A DNA stretch of 64,000 nucleotides from an uncultured Desulfomicrobiaceae bacterium (GCA_937989665.1 CALKRN010000015.1:97787-161786), one strand, 5' to 3'. Counted from the stretch's first letter, positions 7,051 through 16,215 are shown. A program made the numbers and translations. Notes: generated from the letters alone by a model not told the origin.

Positions 7051-9036
7051 ATGCCTCAGATTCCTGTCAAAGACGCCGTAAAAGGTTTGCCCCTGGCCGA
7101 GCCCGAGCTTGTCGAACTGGAGACCGATGCCCTTATCGTGGGTGGCGGTATGGGCGCGTGCGGCGTGGCCTTTGAGGCCTGCCGTTGGGCCGATAAGTAT
7201 GGGGTGAAGGTGCTTTTGGTGGACAAAGCTGCTTTGGAGCGCTCTGGTGCCGTGGCCCAGGGTTTGTCGGCCATCAACACCTATCTCGGTAAGAATGAGC
7301 CTGATGATTATGTGCGTATGGTGCGCACTGACCTTATGGGCCTGGTGCGGGAAGACTTGATCTTCGACCTGGGCCGCCATGTGGATGACTCTGTTCATCT
7401 CTTCGAGGAGTGGGGACTCCCCTGCTGGATCAAGAAAGATGGCAAGAACCTCGACGGTGCTGAGGCGAAGAAGCAGGGCCTGTCTCTGCGCAATGGTGAC
7501 GAGCCGGTGCGTTCTGGTCGTTGGCAGATTATGATCAACGGTGAGTCCTACAAGTGCATCGTGGCGGAGGCCGCCAAGAAGGCTTTGGGCGAAGACCGGT
7601 ACATGGAGCGTGTCTTCATCGTGAAGCTGCTTCTCGATGCCAAGCAGGAGAACCGCATCGCCGGTGCCGTGGGCTTTTCGGTGCGTGAGAATAAAGTGTA
7701 TGTCATCAAGGCCAATGCCATTTGTTGCGCCTGTGGCGGCGCGGTGAACGTGTACCGTCCTCGTTCCACGGGTGAAGGTATGGGCCGCGCCTGGTATCCG
7801 GTGTGGAATGCTGGTTCCACCTATACCATGTGCGCCCAGGTGGGTGCTGAGATGACGATGATGGAAAACCGCTTCGTCCCCGCCCGCTTCAAGGATGGGT
7901 ACGGCCCTGTGGGCGCGTGGTTCTTGCTCTTCAAAGCCAAGGCTACCAATGCCAAGGGTGAGGACTACTGCGTTACCAACCGCGCCATGCTCAAGCCCTA
8001 CGAGGATCGTGGCTACGCTAAGGGCCAGGTCATTCCTACCTGCCTGCGCAACCACATGATGCTTCGTGAAATGCGTGAAGGCCGCGGTCCCATTTACATG
8101 GATACGGCTACCGCTCTGCAGACTACCTTCAAGGAACTTTCGCCGAAGGAGCAGAAGCATCTGGAGTCCGAGGCGTGGGAAGACTTCCTTGACATGTGCG
8201 TGGGCCAGGCCAACCTGTGGGCGGCTATGAATATTAAGCCTGAGGAGCGTGGTTCGGAAATTATGCCCACCGAACCGTATCTGCTGGGCTCGCACTCTGG
8301 TTGCTGTGGCATTTGGGTGTCTGGTCCGGACGAGGAGTGGGTCCCTGAGGAATACAAGATCCGTGCGGATAACGGCAAGGTGTACAACCGCATGACCACG
8401 GTCAACGGCTTGTTCACCTGCGCTGATGGCGTTGGCGCTTCGGGTCATAAGTTTTCCTCTGGTTCTCATGCCGAGGGCCGTATCGTGGGCAAGCAGATGG
8501 TCCGCTGGTGCGTAGATCACAAGGATTTCAAGCCCACTTTGCAGCTCAACGCCGAGGAGCTGAAGAAGGAAATCTACCAGCCCTGGTATACCTATGAGCA
8601 GTACAAGGGTGCTTCTACGGATCCGGTGGTCAACCCCAATTACATTACGCCGCATAACTTCATGATGCGCCTCATCAAAGCCACCGATGAATACGGCGGC
8701 GGTGTGGCCACCCTGTACACCACTTCCGAAAAGCTCCTCGACACTGGTTTTGCTCTGCTGGATATGCTGGAGGAAGACTCCAAGAAGCTCGCTGCCCGTG
8801 ACCTGCATGAGCTTTTGCGTTGTTGGGAGCAGTACCATCGCTTGTGGACCGTACGTCTGCACATGCAGCACATCCGCTTCCGTCAGGAAAGCCGGTACCC
8901 GGGCTTCTACTATCGTGCTGACTTCATGGGTATCGATGACGCCAAGTGGAAGTGCTTCGTCAACTCCAAGTACGATCCCAAGACCGGTGAAACCACTGTC
9001 TTCAAGAGACACTACTACCAGATCATCCCTGACTAG
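7051..9036 (+). CDS. aprA: adenylylsulfate reductase alpha subunit
   Basis: AprA is the FAD-containing catalytic subunit that reduces APS to sulfite and AMP in the cytoplasm. The 661-residue length is normal. A dinucleotide-binding motif (LIVGGGMGACGVAFEA) lies near residue 27, and the fumarate-reductase-like FAD domain continues through GAVAQGLSAINTYLG and the Cys-rich CCACGGAVNVYRP. CAGGAGG precedes the ATG. The gene uses a strongly biased, G+C-rich codon set, as expected for one of the most abundant proteins in a sulfate reducer. It ends the aprBA transcript at a strong terminator. Electrons are expected from the Qmo complex encoded immediately downstream. Confidence 0.98.
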   Translation: MPQIPVKDAVKGLPLAEPELVELETDALIVGGGMGACGVAFEACRWADKYGVKVLLVDKAALERSGAVAQGLSAINTYLGKNEPDDYVRMVRTDLMGLVREDLIFDLGRHVDDSVHLFEEWGLPCWIKKDGKNLDGAEAKKQGLSLRNGDEPVRSGRWQIMINGESYKCIVAEAAKKALGEDRYMERVFIVKLLLDAKQENRIAGAVGFSVRENKVYVIKANAICCACGGAVNVYRPRSTGEGMGRAWYPVWNAGSTYTMCAQVGAEMTMMENRFVPARFKDGYGPVGAWFLLFKAKATNAKGEDYCVTNRAMLKPYEDRGYAKGQVIPTCLRNHMMLREMREGRGPIYMDTATALQTTFKELSPKEQKHLESEAWEDFLDMCVGQANLWAAMNIKPEERGSEIMPTEPYLLGSHSGCCGIWVSGPDEEWVPEEYKIRADNGKVYNRMTTVNGLFTCADGVGASGHKFSSGSHAEGRIVGKQMVRWCVDHKDFKPTLQLNAEELKKEIYQPWYTYEQYKGASTDPVVNPNYITPHNFMMRLIKATDEYGGGVATLYTTSEKLLDTGFALLDMLEEDSKKLAARDLHELLRCWEQYHRLWTVRLHMQHIRFRQESRYPGFYYRADFMGIDDAKWKCFVNSKYDPKTGETTVFKRHYYQIIPD

Positions 9037-9050
9037 TTCATGGGCCACGA

Positions 9051-9082
9051 AAGGCTGCGGGGGAGTCCCCCGCAGCCTTTTT
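9051..9082 (+). terminator. aprA terminator
   Basis: A long G+C stem (AAGGCTGCGGGGG with CCCCCGCAGCCTT) closes a very short loop and is followed by TTTTTC. Classic Rho-independent terminator. Confidence 0.9.
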
Positions 9083-9090
9083 CCCGCGGC

Positions 9091-9162
9091 AATAGAATGG
9101 TCTCTGTATGATCTGTAACGGTCCTTGGAGGTTGTTATAGATCATGCGCGGGCCATTCTATT
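9091..9162 (+). promoter_or_regulatory. long stem-loop leader before qmoA
   Basis: AATAGAATGG (9091-9100) pairs with CCATTCTATT (9153-9162). After symmetrical 7-nt internal loops, ATGATCT (9108-9114) pairs with AGATCAT (9139-9145), leaving a 24-nt apical loop. The structure ends 38 nt before the qmoA ATG. It could be an RNA leader or a DNA operator; TATGAT at 9107-9112 could also be a -10 box, without a good -35. Confidence 0.45.
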
Positions 9163-9199
9163 CATTTATGGCCTTCAACGTTGTCCTGGGAGGAATGTA

Positions 9200-10441
9200 A
9201 TGGCGAATACCAGCATCCTTGTGGTTGGTGGCGGGTTCGCGGGGATGACTGCCGCTTTAGAAGCAGCGGAGCTTGGGCACGAGGTGTATCTCGTAGAAAA
9301 AGCACCGTACTTAGGCGGACGGGTCATGCAACTCAATAAGTATTTCCCCAAATTCTGTCCGCCATCATGTGGTTTGGAGATTCAGTATCAGCGTATCAAG
9401 AATAATCCGCTGGTCAAATTTTTTACATTGGCGGAAGTCGTTCAAGTAGACGGTAACAAAGGGAACTATACCGTTACAATACGGGTGCGGCCACGACATA
9501 CGGCCCCGAACAGTGTCGACTTGAGTGCCTTGGTCAAAGACCTTACTGGCGAGACCGTTAGTTCGTTTGAGTTTGGTTTGGCTCGCCGGAAAGGTCTGTA
9601 TTTAGACGTCCCATTTGCTTTTCCCCAGCGATACGTTGTGGATAAGACCTGCCTGACCGATGCAGATAAGGCCAAACTTGCCGCGTGCCCGAGTATTGAT
9701 TTGACAGAAGAGGAAAAGCTGATTCCTTTGCAGGTAGGAGCCATTGTTGTTGCCACGGGATGGCAGCCCTACGACGTGACTCGTTTGTCAAATCTTGGGG
9801 CTGGCACTATCAAGAACTGTATTTCTAATATGCAAATGGAGCGGCTGGCCTCTCCATATGGTCCGACTCAAGGCAAAATAGTTCGGCCTTCGGATGGACG
9901 AGCGCCAAAGAAAGTAGCGTTTGTGCAATGTGCTGGTTCTCGAGATGAAAACCATCTTTCGTATTGCTCGTATATTTGCTGTGCTGCTTCTTTGAAGCAG
10001 GCTCAATATGTGCGAGAGCAGTATCCTGATGCGCAAATAACTATTTATTACATCGATCTGCGGACGCCTGGCCGATATGATACGTTTGCTCGTAAGGTGT
10101 TAGCAGATCCCAAAGTCCAGGCTATCAAAGGGAAGGTCGCGGCCGTGGCCCAAGACAAGGCTGGTGACGATGTCTGGGTGACTGTCGAAGATGCGGTGTC
10201 CGGAGCTAAGTCCGTGGAACGTTTTGATCTTGTGGTGCTGGCCACGGGGATGCAGCCCAGCTTGGCAACCCAGAAGTTGCCGTTGAACGTGGCGATGGAT
10301 GAGGAAGGCTTCCTTGTTGGCGGTGAAGAGCAGGGAATTTTTGTGGCGGGCTGCGCCAAACAGCCGTTGGATGTCATGAAGACGGCCCAGTCTGCCACGG
10401 CTGCAGCCATGAAGGCGATCCAGACGGTGAGAGGGAGGTAG
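9200..10441 (+). CDS. qmoA: quinone-interacting membrane-bound oxidoreductase subunit A
   Basis: QmoA is a cytoplasmic HdrA-like flavoprotein of the Qmo complex that carries electrons between menaquinol and AprAB. The 413-residue protein from the ATG at 9200 opens with the FAD-binding fold ILVVGGGFAGMTAALEAAE. It contains the HdrA-type stretch LGGRVMQLNKYFPKFCPPSCG and the cysteine region FVQCAGSRDENHLSYCSYICC. GGGAGG precedes the start; an upstream in-frame extension to 9125 lies in the leader stem-loop. The first roughly 900 nt are visibly richer in A+T than the rest of the gene and its neighbours. qmoB follows after 3 nt. Confidence 0.95.
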   Translation: MANTSILVVGGGFAGMTAALEAAELGHEVYLVEKAPYLGGRVMQLNKYFPKFCPPSCGLEIQYQRIKNNPLVKFFTLAEVVQVDGNKGNYTVTIRVRPRHTAPNSVDLSALVKDLTGETVSSFEFGLARRKGLYLDVPFAFPQRYVVDKTCLTDADKAKLAACPSIDLTEEEKLIPLQVGAIVVATGWQPYDVTRLSNLGAGTIKNCISNMQMERLASPYGPTQGKIVRPSDGRAPKKVAFVQCAGSRDENHLSYCSYICCAASLKQAQYVREQYPDAQITIYYIDLRTPGRYDTFARKVLADPKVQAIKGKVAAVAQDKAGDDVWVTVEDAVSGAKSVERFDLVVLATGMQPSLATQKLPLNVAMDEEGFLVGGEEQGIFVAGCAKQPLDVMKTAQSATAAAMKAIQTVRGR

Positions 10442-10444
10442 ACC

Positions 10445-12733
10445 ATGGCTGAAAAGATTGGCGTATATTTTGACGAAGCCTCGCTTGGAGGAGCCCTCGA
10501 TCTCGCCGCCCTGATGGATGGGGTGCGGGCGAAGTGGGGAGCCACATGTCCGGTGGTAAAATCGCATCCGCAGCTCGCTTCAGATGCGGGCCGCGCCATG
10601 ATTCAGGCGGATATCGATGCGGGCACGATAGATGGTGTGTGCATTTGTGGTCCCTCGCCACGTGTGGATTGGGATATCTATCGCTTTCAAGGTGCTCAGG
10701 TAGAGCGGGTCAATCTGCGTGAGCAATGTGTTTTGTGCTATCGCGATCCCGATGGGGTGCCTGGCGGTGATGGAACGAGCCCGGAGCTCCTGCAGAAGAT
10801 GGCGATGGATTACGTCAACATGGGCGTGGTGAAGCTCCAGAAAAGCACGCCTCCGGGTGGCGGCGAGATAGATGTTGTGCGCCGGGTGCTTGTTGTTGGC
10901 GGTGGGTGGACTGGTCTCACCGCTGCTCTAGACGTAGCGGCCTTGGGCTATGACGTCATCCTTGTGGAAAAACAGGATTATCTTGGTGGTGCGGCAGCGC
11001 AAATGTACAAGACGATCCCACTCAAGCCTCCGTACACCAAGGCTGAGGCCACGGGCATTGAGAAAAAGATCGCCGCCGTCCAAGAAAACGAGAAGATCCA
11101 GGTGCTGCTCAATGCGCAGCTCGTTTCCCTCGCTGGTGCCCCAGGACAGTATACGGCCACGATTGCCGTGGCAGGCGAGGAACGGAACGAAGAGATCGGC
11201 TCGGTGGTCCTGGCGACGGGGTGGACGCCCTTGGATGGTAGCTATTTGAAACCCTTGGGGTACGGTCGTCTCAAGAATGTTGTCACAGCCTGGGAATTCG
11301 AATCCATGGCCAAGGCCAAGGCCATTGTGCGCAAGTCTGATGGCGCCAAGCCAAAGAAGGTCCTGTTTGTGCTCGGATTTGGAGAGATGCTCGCGCCCTT
11401 TGCCCAAAAAGAGCAGGAAGAAGCCGAGGCAGCAGCAAAGGCCGCCCAAACGAAAGAAGCTGATGACACCCCCAAAACGAACTTCGTCAAGCAGCTTACT
11501 TACAAACATTTGCCCTTTACCTCGGAGCTGACGTCGCTCACCGCCCTTAAGCAGGCTGGCTATGTCCGTGAGCAGTTGCCAGAGAGCGCGGCGATAATCG
11601 TGTACGAGCACATGATGGTGCCTGGGATAAACGAGCTTTACTACAAAGCCGCTCAAAACGACCCTGGGGTCATGATGACGAAAGGCGTTGTGCGCGAGGT
11701 ACGCGATGGCGGGGACGGCGATGTCGTCGTCGTTTTGGAGGACACCCTTCTTGGCGCCAAAGTGGAAATCGAGGCCGATATGGTCGTCGTGCCCACGGGC
11801 ATGGTCCCCACCACCGCTTTGGACCCTGTCCTCAACCTCAAATACCGCCAAGGTCCGGCCTTCCCGGACTTGCAGCTCTTTAGTGGCTATGCGGACTCCA
11901 ACTATATCTGCTTTCCCTATGAAACTCGGCGCACTGGCATCTATGCGGCTGGTGCGGTGCGGCAGCCCATGGGACTCGCCCTCGCCGAGACCGATGCTGC
12001 CGGCGCGGCCCTCAAGGCAGTGCAATGTCTCGAGTCCGCCAATCGCGGGATGGCGGTGCACCCACGCTCTGGGGACCTCTCCTTTCCCAAGTTCAACTTG
12101 TTGCGGTGCACCCAGTGCAAGCGCTGTACTGAGGAATGCCCCTTTGGTGCCCTCGATGAAGATGAGAAGGGCAATCCCATGCCGAATACCTCGCGCTGTC
12201 GGCGCTGTGGCACGTGTATGGGCGCTTGTCCGGAACGCGTTATCTCCTTCGATAACTACAACATCGACCAGATCGGCTCCATGATCAAACAGATCGAGGT
12301 GCCGGACGATATGGCGGTGGGTGGTCCACGATTCCTTATTTTGGCCTGCGAGAACGACGCTTATCCTGCGCTAGATATTGCCGCTTTGCAGGGCAAGCCG
12401 TGGAGCCCCTATGTGCGTATCATCCCCGTACGTTGTTTGGGTTCAGTCAATACCATCTGGATTGCTGATGCTATGTCCAAAGGTACGGATGGATGCTTAC
12501 TCCTTGGCTGTAAGTATGGTGAGGACTATCAATGTCATTTCGTCAAGGGCTCAGAGCTCTGTAATCGCCGGATGGCGAATATCGGCGAGACCTTGGGCAA
12601 GCTGGGCATCGAAACCGAGCGCGTGCAGCAGCTCCAGGTGGCCATTGACGACTATGCGATCGTTCCGCAGCTCATCGACACGTTCGTGAACGATATTATC
12701 AAGCTCGGACCTAACCCGTTCAAGGGCTACTAG
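10445..12733 (+). CDS. qmoB: quinone-interacting membrane-bound oxidoreductase subunit B
   Basis: QmoB is the large HdrA/MvhD-like flavoprotein of the Qmo complex. In the 762 residues one sees an N-terminal HdrA-like region to about 140 and an FAD-binding motif VLVVGGGWTGLTAALD near 148. An Ala/Glu-rich insertion follows near 320-345. Two [4Fe-4S] motifs lie around 554-600 (CTQCKRCTEECPFG and CRRCGTCMGACPE). A C-terminal MvhD-like domain from about 625 contains PVRCLGSVNTIW and LLLGCKYGEDYQCHF. It is the likely point of electron exchange with AprAB or a third partner. It sits in a tight operon: 3 nt after qmoA and 9 nt before qmoC. Confidence 0.96.
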   Translation: MAEKIGVYFDEASLGGALDLAALMDGVRAKWGATCPVVKSHPQLASDAGRAMIQADIDAGTIDGVCICGPSPRVDWDIYRFQGAQVERVNLREQCVLCYRDPDGVPGGDGTSPELLQKMAMDYVNMGVVKLQKSTPPGGGEIDVVRRVLVVGGGWTGLTAALDVAALGYDVILVEKQDYLGGAAAQMYKTIPLKPPYTKAEATGIEKKIAAVQENEKIQVLLNAQLVSLAGAPGQYTATIAVAGEERNEEIGSVVLATGWTPLDGSYLKPLGYGRLKNVVTAWEFESMAKAKAIVRKSDGAKPKKVLFVLGFGEMLAPFAQKEQEEAEAAAKAAQTKEADDTPKTNFVKQLTYKHLPFTSELTSLTALKQAGYVREQLPESAAIIVYEHMMVPGINELYYKAAQNDPGVMMTKGVVREVRDGGDGDVVVVLEDTLLGAKVEIEADMVVVPTGMVPTTALDPVLNLKYRQGPAFPDLQLFSGYADSNYICFPYETRRTGIYAAGAVRQPMGLALAETDAAGAALKAVQCLESANRGMAVHPRSGDLSFPKFNLLRCTQCKRCTEECPFGALDEDEKGNPMPNTSRCRRCGTCMGACPERVISFDNYNIDQIGSMIKQIEVPDDMAVGGPRFLILACENDAYPALDIAALQGKPWSPYVRIIPVRCLGSVNTIWIADAMSKGTDGCLLLGCKYGEDYQCHFVKGSELCNRRMANIGETLGKLGIETERVQQLQVAIDDYAIVPQLIDTFVNDIIKLGPNPFKGY

Positions 12734-12742
12734 GAGGCGTCC

Positions 12743-13969
12743 ATGTCCAAAACTGTCCGCATCGAACCCGATGTGCAATTCGTCAAAGAATTGCAGGAGG
12801 TGGGGGGCGAGGACCTCAAGAAGTGCTACCAATGCGCGACCTGCTCGGTGGCCTGTCCCATGGCCCCTGCCGACAATCCCTACCCCCGCAAGGAAATGAT
12901 TTGGGCCCAATGGGGGCTCAAAGACAAGCTCTTGAATGACATCGACATCTGGTTATGTCATAATTGCGGCACGTGCTCTGATTTGTGCCCGCGGGGGGCA
13001 AAACCTGGGGACTTGCTCGCGGCCCTGCGCAATATGACCTACCGCAAGCTCGTTCCTCCCGCCATCATTGGGGAGTGGATGAGTTCCCCCAAACACCTCC
13101 CTATGTTGGTAGGTATCCCGGCAGTAGTCTTTGGCATCATCTGGATGATCCGAGCATCCATGGTAGGTTCGTTCTTCCCGGTAACGGAAGATGGTAGAAT
13201 TATTTATGGGAACCTCTTCCCTGGAGATTTTACCATTGATCCTGTATTTGGTTTGACCGCCATTTTTGTGCTCATTTGTTTCTTGGTGGGCATACGGAAC
13301 CTCATCCAGGGATTCCAGACCACGGTGAAGGATACCTTTGTCATCGGCTATAAGAAGCCTTCTATCAAAGAAGCCATCGTGGATGCCATCAAATACGAAG
13401 TGCTACAACATACTCGTTTCAAGGAATGCATCGATGAACCTGCAGATGAGGAGCGAGTCAAAGGCCATTTACTTCTCTTCTATGGCTTCGTAGCGTGTTT
13501 TATTGTGACTTCCATTGTGGCGGTGGCCCATTGGGGGGGCAAGATTATCCCCTTCTTGGCCCCCATCGGACATACGCCCATGCCCTTGTGGAGTCCGGTG
13601 AAGATTCTTGCCAACGTGGGAGCGGTGCTGCTCTTGGTTGGACTTACCTTGCTCACTCGTCGGCGTCTCAATTTGGACCGTCGCAAGAGCCGTTCTAACT
13701 ACTATGACTGGTATCTCTTAGGGGTCATTTGGGCCGTTACCTTGACCGGGATTGGTTCCGAGGTGTTCCGTTTGGCCGGGGTGGCGCCGGTGGCGTTTTT
13801 CACCTATTATCTGCACTTGATAAGCATCTTTATGCTCATCGCCTATTTGCCGTGGTCCAAGCTTGGACACCTCGTGTACCGGACCACAGCCCTGATCTAT
13901 GCCCGGTATGTGGGCCGGTTGCCCATTGGTGAGAAACTCATCGAGGACGAGAAAGTCTTTGTCATTTAA
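12743..13969 (+). CDS. qmoC: quinone-interacting membrane-bound oxidoreductase subunit C
   Basis: QmoC anchors the Qmo complex and exchanges electrons with the menaquinone pool. The 408-residue protein combines an HdrC-like N-terminal domain with two [4Fe-4S] motifs (CYQCATCSVACPMAP and CHNCGTCSDLCPRGAKPG, residues about 30-90) and a C-terminal NarI-like part with about six membrane segments from residue 115 on. Histidines in the membrane part (for example VAHWGG, YYLHLIS) are candidates for heme b ligation. A GGAGG lies before the ATG at 12743. qmoD follows after 19 nt. Confidence 0.96.
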   Translation: MSKTVRIEPDVQFVKELQEVGGEDLKKCYQCATCSVACPMAPADNPYPRKEMIWAQWGLKDKLLNDIDIWLCHNCGTCSDLCPRGAKPGDLLAALRNMTYRKLVPPAIIGEWMSSPKHLPMLVGIPAVVFGIIWMIRASMVGSFFPVTEDGRIIYGNLFPGDFTIDPVFGLTAIFVLICFLVGIRNLIQGFQTTVKDTFVIGYKKPSIKEAIVDAIKYEVLQHTRFKECIDEPADEERVKGHLLLFYGFVACFIVTSIVAVAHWGGKIIPFLAPIGHTPMPLWSPVKILANVGAVLLLVGLTLLTRRRLNLDRRKSRSNYYDWYLLGVIWAVTLTGIGSEVFRLAGVAPVAFFTYYLHLISIFMLIAYLPWSKLGHLVYRTTALIYARYVGRLPIGEKLIEDEKVFVI

Positions 13970-13988
13970 ATTGAGAGGAGGACGCATC

Positions 13989-14654
13989 ATGTCGGAAGCG
14001 CGGAAGATTTTTCCTATGGAGACCTTTGTGGCCTACATCAAAGGCGAGGCCAACGCTCAGGTCAATGAGATGCTCGAGTATCTCGTGCAGCGGGAATTGG
14101 CTGCAGACTTTGCGCCTTTTGCGGCGGCGTTGGCCAAGGCGTGGATTTATGAGCAGCATCCTGAGCTCACGAAGATGTCCAAAGGCCAGATGGTGGAGCT
14201 CGGGCAATCGGTCTCCGTTGCCCCCATGCCGGTGCGGGCAAAAGCAGAAGTGGATGCGGTCTTCGAGAAGCTGGAGGCCATGAGTGCTAAGATTGCTGCA
14301 GCAGAAGCCAAGGTCGCGGAGCTCAATAGTGTCGTGGCGGCCAAGGATGCCGAAATCGCCAAGCTGCAAGCCAAGGTGAAAGAATACGAGAACGAGAAGA
14401 AGGGCGAGGCGGAGAAGCTCTTTGTCACAACCGAGGCCCGTCTTGTGGAGTTTACCGGGAAGCTTGAAGAGCTTCTCAAGCAGGTGGAAGAAGTGAAAAA
14501 GACGGGCGTGGTGGTGGCCGGTGTCGCTGGCGTAACCGCAGCGGCTTCTGCCGCTGGCGGAGAGGCCGCGGGTGCCCCGGCCCAGGCCGAAGCGGGCTCG
14601 GACTTTGGTTTCTCAGGCGGGGCGGCAGACCCGTTCTCGGACGCCAATTGGTAA
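13989..14654 (+). CDS. qmoD: QmoD, conserved protein of the qmo operon
   Basis: A 221-residue soluble protein encoded directly behind qmoC, as in Desulfovibrio where this fourth gene is called qmoD and is needed for growth on sulfate. It has a globular N-terminal part (to about residue 75) with no cofactor motif. Then comes a heptad-rich coiled coil (about 85-170, rich in Lys, Glu and Ala) and a small Ala/Gly-rich tail ending in FSGGAADPFSDANW. No signal peptide. GAGAGGAGG lies upstream of the ATG at 13989; longer in-frame starts fall inside qmoC. The biochemical role is not established, and the name rests on position and overall appearance. Confidence 0.85.
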   Translation: MSEARKIFPMETFVAYIKGEANAQVNEMLEYLVQRELAADFAPFAAALAKAWIYEQHPELTKMSKGQMVELGQSVSVAPMPVRAKAEVDAVFEKLEAMSAKIAAAEAKVAELNSVVAAKDAEIAKLQAKVKEYENEKKGEAEKLFVTTEARLVEFTGKLEELLKQVEEVKKTGVVVAGVAGVTAAASAAGGEAAGAPAQAEAGSDFGFSGGAADPFSDANW

Positions 14655-14680
14655 TTTGCTTCCTCGTGGAAGAGAACAGA

Positions 14681-14715
14681 CCGCAGGCCCCTACCTGGGG
14701 CCTGCGGTTTTTTAT
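14681..14715 (+). terminator. qmo operon terminator
   Basis: An 11-bp perfect stem (14681-14691 with 14697-14707), loop TACCT, followed by TTTTTTATAT. It separates qmoD from the convergent octaheme operon. Confidence 0.92.
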
Positions 14716-14722
14716 ATTTGGA

Positions 14723-15190
14723 CTACTTTGAGGCCAGGGAGCGACGGGCGATCCAGGCTGCTGGGGCGAGGAGCATCATGAAAAGGAGATGGGCCCAATC
14801 AATAGCCATTGTCGTCGTTGGTGAAAAAAAGAAATCCGGACTGTTTTTAATGACCCGGGCGAGACCCGTGAAGATGATGCCCATCCATATGCCTCCTTTG
14901 AAGAGGAAGGCTAGGGGAGGGCGCCAGCCGCGGTAGATGGCACCAAGGGTAAGCATTGCCCGGAACATGAGCCATGCGAGCAGGACGGCGGCAAGGATAT
15001 AGTGGATGCGGTGGGAGGCATAAAAGTCTGCCGTCCAGGCAAAACCAGGGATATCGGCAAGGTAGTAGCGCTTAAACAAGGGCATTTGTGCTAACCCCGT
15101 AAATACAAGGCCAAAAATGACACCGCCCATGACTCGGCACTGCCAGGGCGACGGAGCTGGGGGGGTGGGAAACGATTTCGGCTTAGTCAT
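14723..15190 (-). CDS. small four-helix membrane protein of the octaheme cytochrome operon
   Basis: A 155-residue integral membrane protein with four hydrophobic segments. His residues within or beside them (YASHRIHYILAAVLL, IDWAHLLFMML) resemble heme b ligands of cytochrome b561-like or NrfD-like proteins. I do not recognise a specific family. The start overlaps the end of the ferredoxin gene: of two ATG codons (15196 and 15190), the second is better spaced from GGAG. Being translationally coupled to the ferredoxin gene, it is probably a quinone-side subunit of the same complex. Confidence 0.7.
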   Translation of the reverse strand: MTKPKSFPTPPAPSPWQCRVMGGVIFGLVFTGLAQMPLFKRYYLADIPGFAWTADFYASHRIHYILAAVLLAWLMFRAMLTLGAIYRGWRPPLAFLFKGGIWMGIIFTGLARVIKNSPDFFFSPTTTMAIDWAHLLFMMLLAPAAWIARRSLASK

Positions 15191-16133
15191 GGTCATGCTC
15201 CGAGGCGCTGCGCAAAAGATGAAGGGCCCCAGCGGCAAGCCCAGCGAAAGGGGCCGCAAACACTGCCCGGGCGAGACGCTCTTCTTGGAGGAAGGGATTC
15301 GGAACGGCTTCAAGATGCGGCCGCCCTGGGGCTGGAGAGATGACGTTATTGAGAATATCGAATGGAACAGGAGAAACGTACAGCGTATTTGTCCCTCCAT
15401 TTTCATGTTCACCGTAGATAAAGCCGTTCATGGAACGTGCTAAGGCATGGGCTGCTTCCAGAATCTGTGATCGAGGCCCAATGGTTTGAACTTCATAAGG
15501 GCATGCCTCGATACATGCAGGAAGCTCTCCTTGATCAATTCTATTCCAGCATCGATCGCATTTATACATTACTCCATTGCCTGCTACTGACGGAAGAAGA
15601 TGGAGATAAAGGCCAACGCCCGTCTGGCGCTCAGGAATTTGCCATGGACAGACTGCTTTGCATTTACCACCACCCAGGCAAATGCGATCATTGATCCGCA
15701 CAATCCCATTGGCTTGTTTGTAAGCAGCACCCCATGGGCAGAGATTGGCACATGGTGGATTGATACAATGGAGACATCGCCGTGGGATATGGATTTCAAA
15801 AGGCTGGTTGTTATATGTTCCTGTAATTGTTTGAATGAAGAGCCAATTGTAAGGCGTGAGCCGGTTGTCCACATGCTGCTTTTCCGACCAATCGGCAACC
15901 TGCGTTCGATCCCGGGGGTACATAGTTGGAAACGGTTTGATGGGTTTAGGAAATTTGGCTTGGTTTGCTTCTCGACAGGCCTCCACACAGGTGCCGCAGC
16001 CAACACAACGGGAGAGGTCGAGAAGCGTGGCTAATTCTTCTCCGCGTTGAGCGGCTGCTGCCGTGCCAGGCAGCAGGGTGCCCACAGCGCTAGTACTAAT
16101 CCACGTTAAAAACGTCCGGCGTGAGAGGGACAT
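15183..16133 (-). CDS. Tat-exported multi-cluster ferredoxin of the octaheme cytochrome operon
   Basis: A 316-residue iron-sulfur protein of the HmcB/DsrO/PhsB type. The N-terminus SRRTFLTW is a twin-arginine signal followed by a hydrophobic stretch and AAAA, so the folded protein is sent to the periplasm. Four cluster motifs are visible: CVGCGTCVEAC, CLHCINPPCANLCP, CLGGGKCKAVCP and CDRCWNRIDQGELPACIEACP. The third lacks the second cysteine of the usual CxxC and has an extra residue, so that site may hold a different cluster or use another ligand. The ATG at 16133 is preferred over 16139 for spacing to GGAG. The gene is notably A+T-rich. It probably wires the octaheme cytochrome to the membrane subunits. 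Confidence 0.88.
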   Translation of the reverse strand: MSLSRRTFLTWISTSAVGTLLPGTAAAAQRGEELATLLDLSRCVGCGTCVEACREANQAKFPKPIKPFPTMYPRDRTQVADWSEKQHVDNRLTPYNWLFIQTITGTYNNQPFEIHIPRRCLHCINPPCANLCPWGAAYKQANGIVRINDRICLGGGKCKAVCPWQIPERQTGVGLYLHLLPSVAGNGVMYKCDRCWNRIDQGELPACIEACPYEVQTIGPRSQILEAAHALARSMNGFIYGEHENGGTNTLYVSPVPFDILNNVISPAPGRPHLEAVPNPFLQEERLARAVFAAPFAGLAAGALHLLRSASEHDHD

Positions 16134-16158
16134 TAGCATGCTCCAGATAAGAGGAAAT

Positions 16159-16192
16159 AAGGGACCGCATGTGAATAGCTCGCGGTCCCTTT
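16159..16192 (-). promoter_or_regulatory. intra-operon hairpin between cytochrome b and ferredoxin genes
   Basis: AAGGGACCGC pairs with GCGGTCCCTT around a short loop in the 76-nt gap. Read on the minus strand it is followed by TATTTCC rather than a strong T run, so it may attenuate or stabilise the upstream message instead of ending it. Confidence 0.5.
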
Positions 16193-16215
16193 GTTGTACA
16201 CAAAGAAGGGGGAAG

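Noticed and set aside
6286..9048. A 920-codon open frame on the minus strand opposite aprBA
   Set aside because: It is antisense to genes with very strong codon bias, has no ribosome site and no recognisable domain; the frame is open because of the codon use of aprA.
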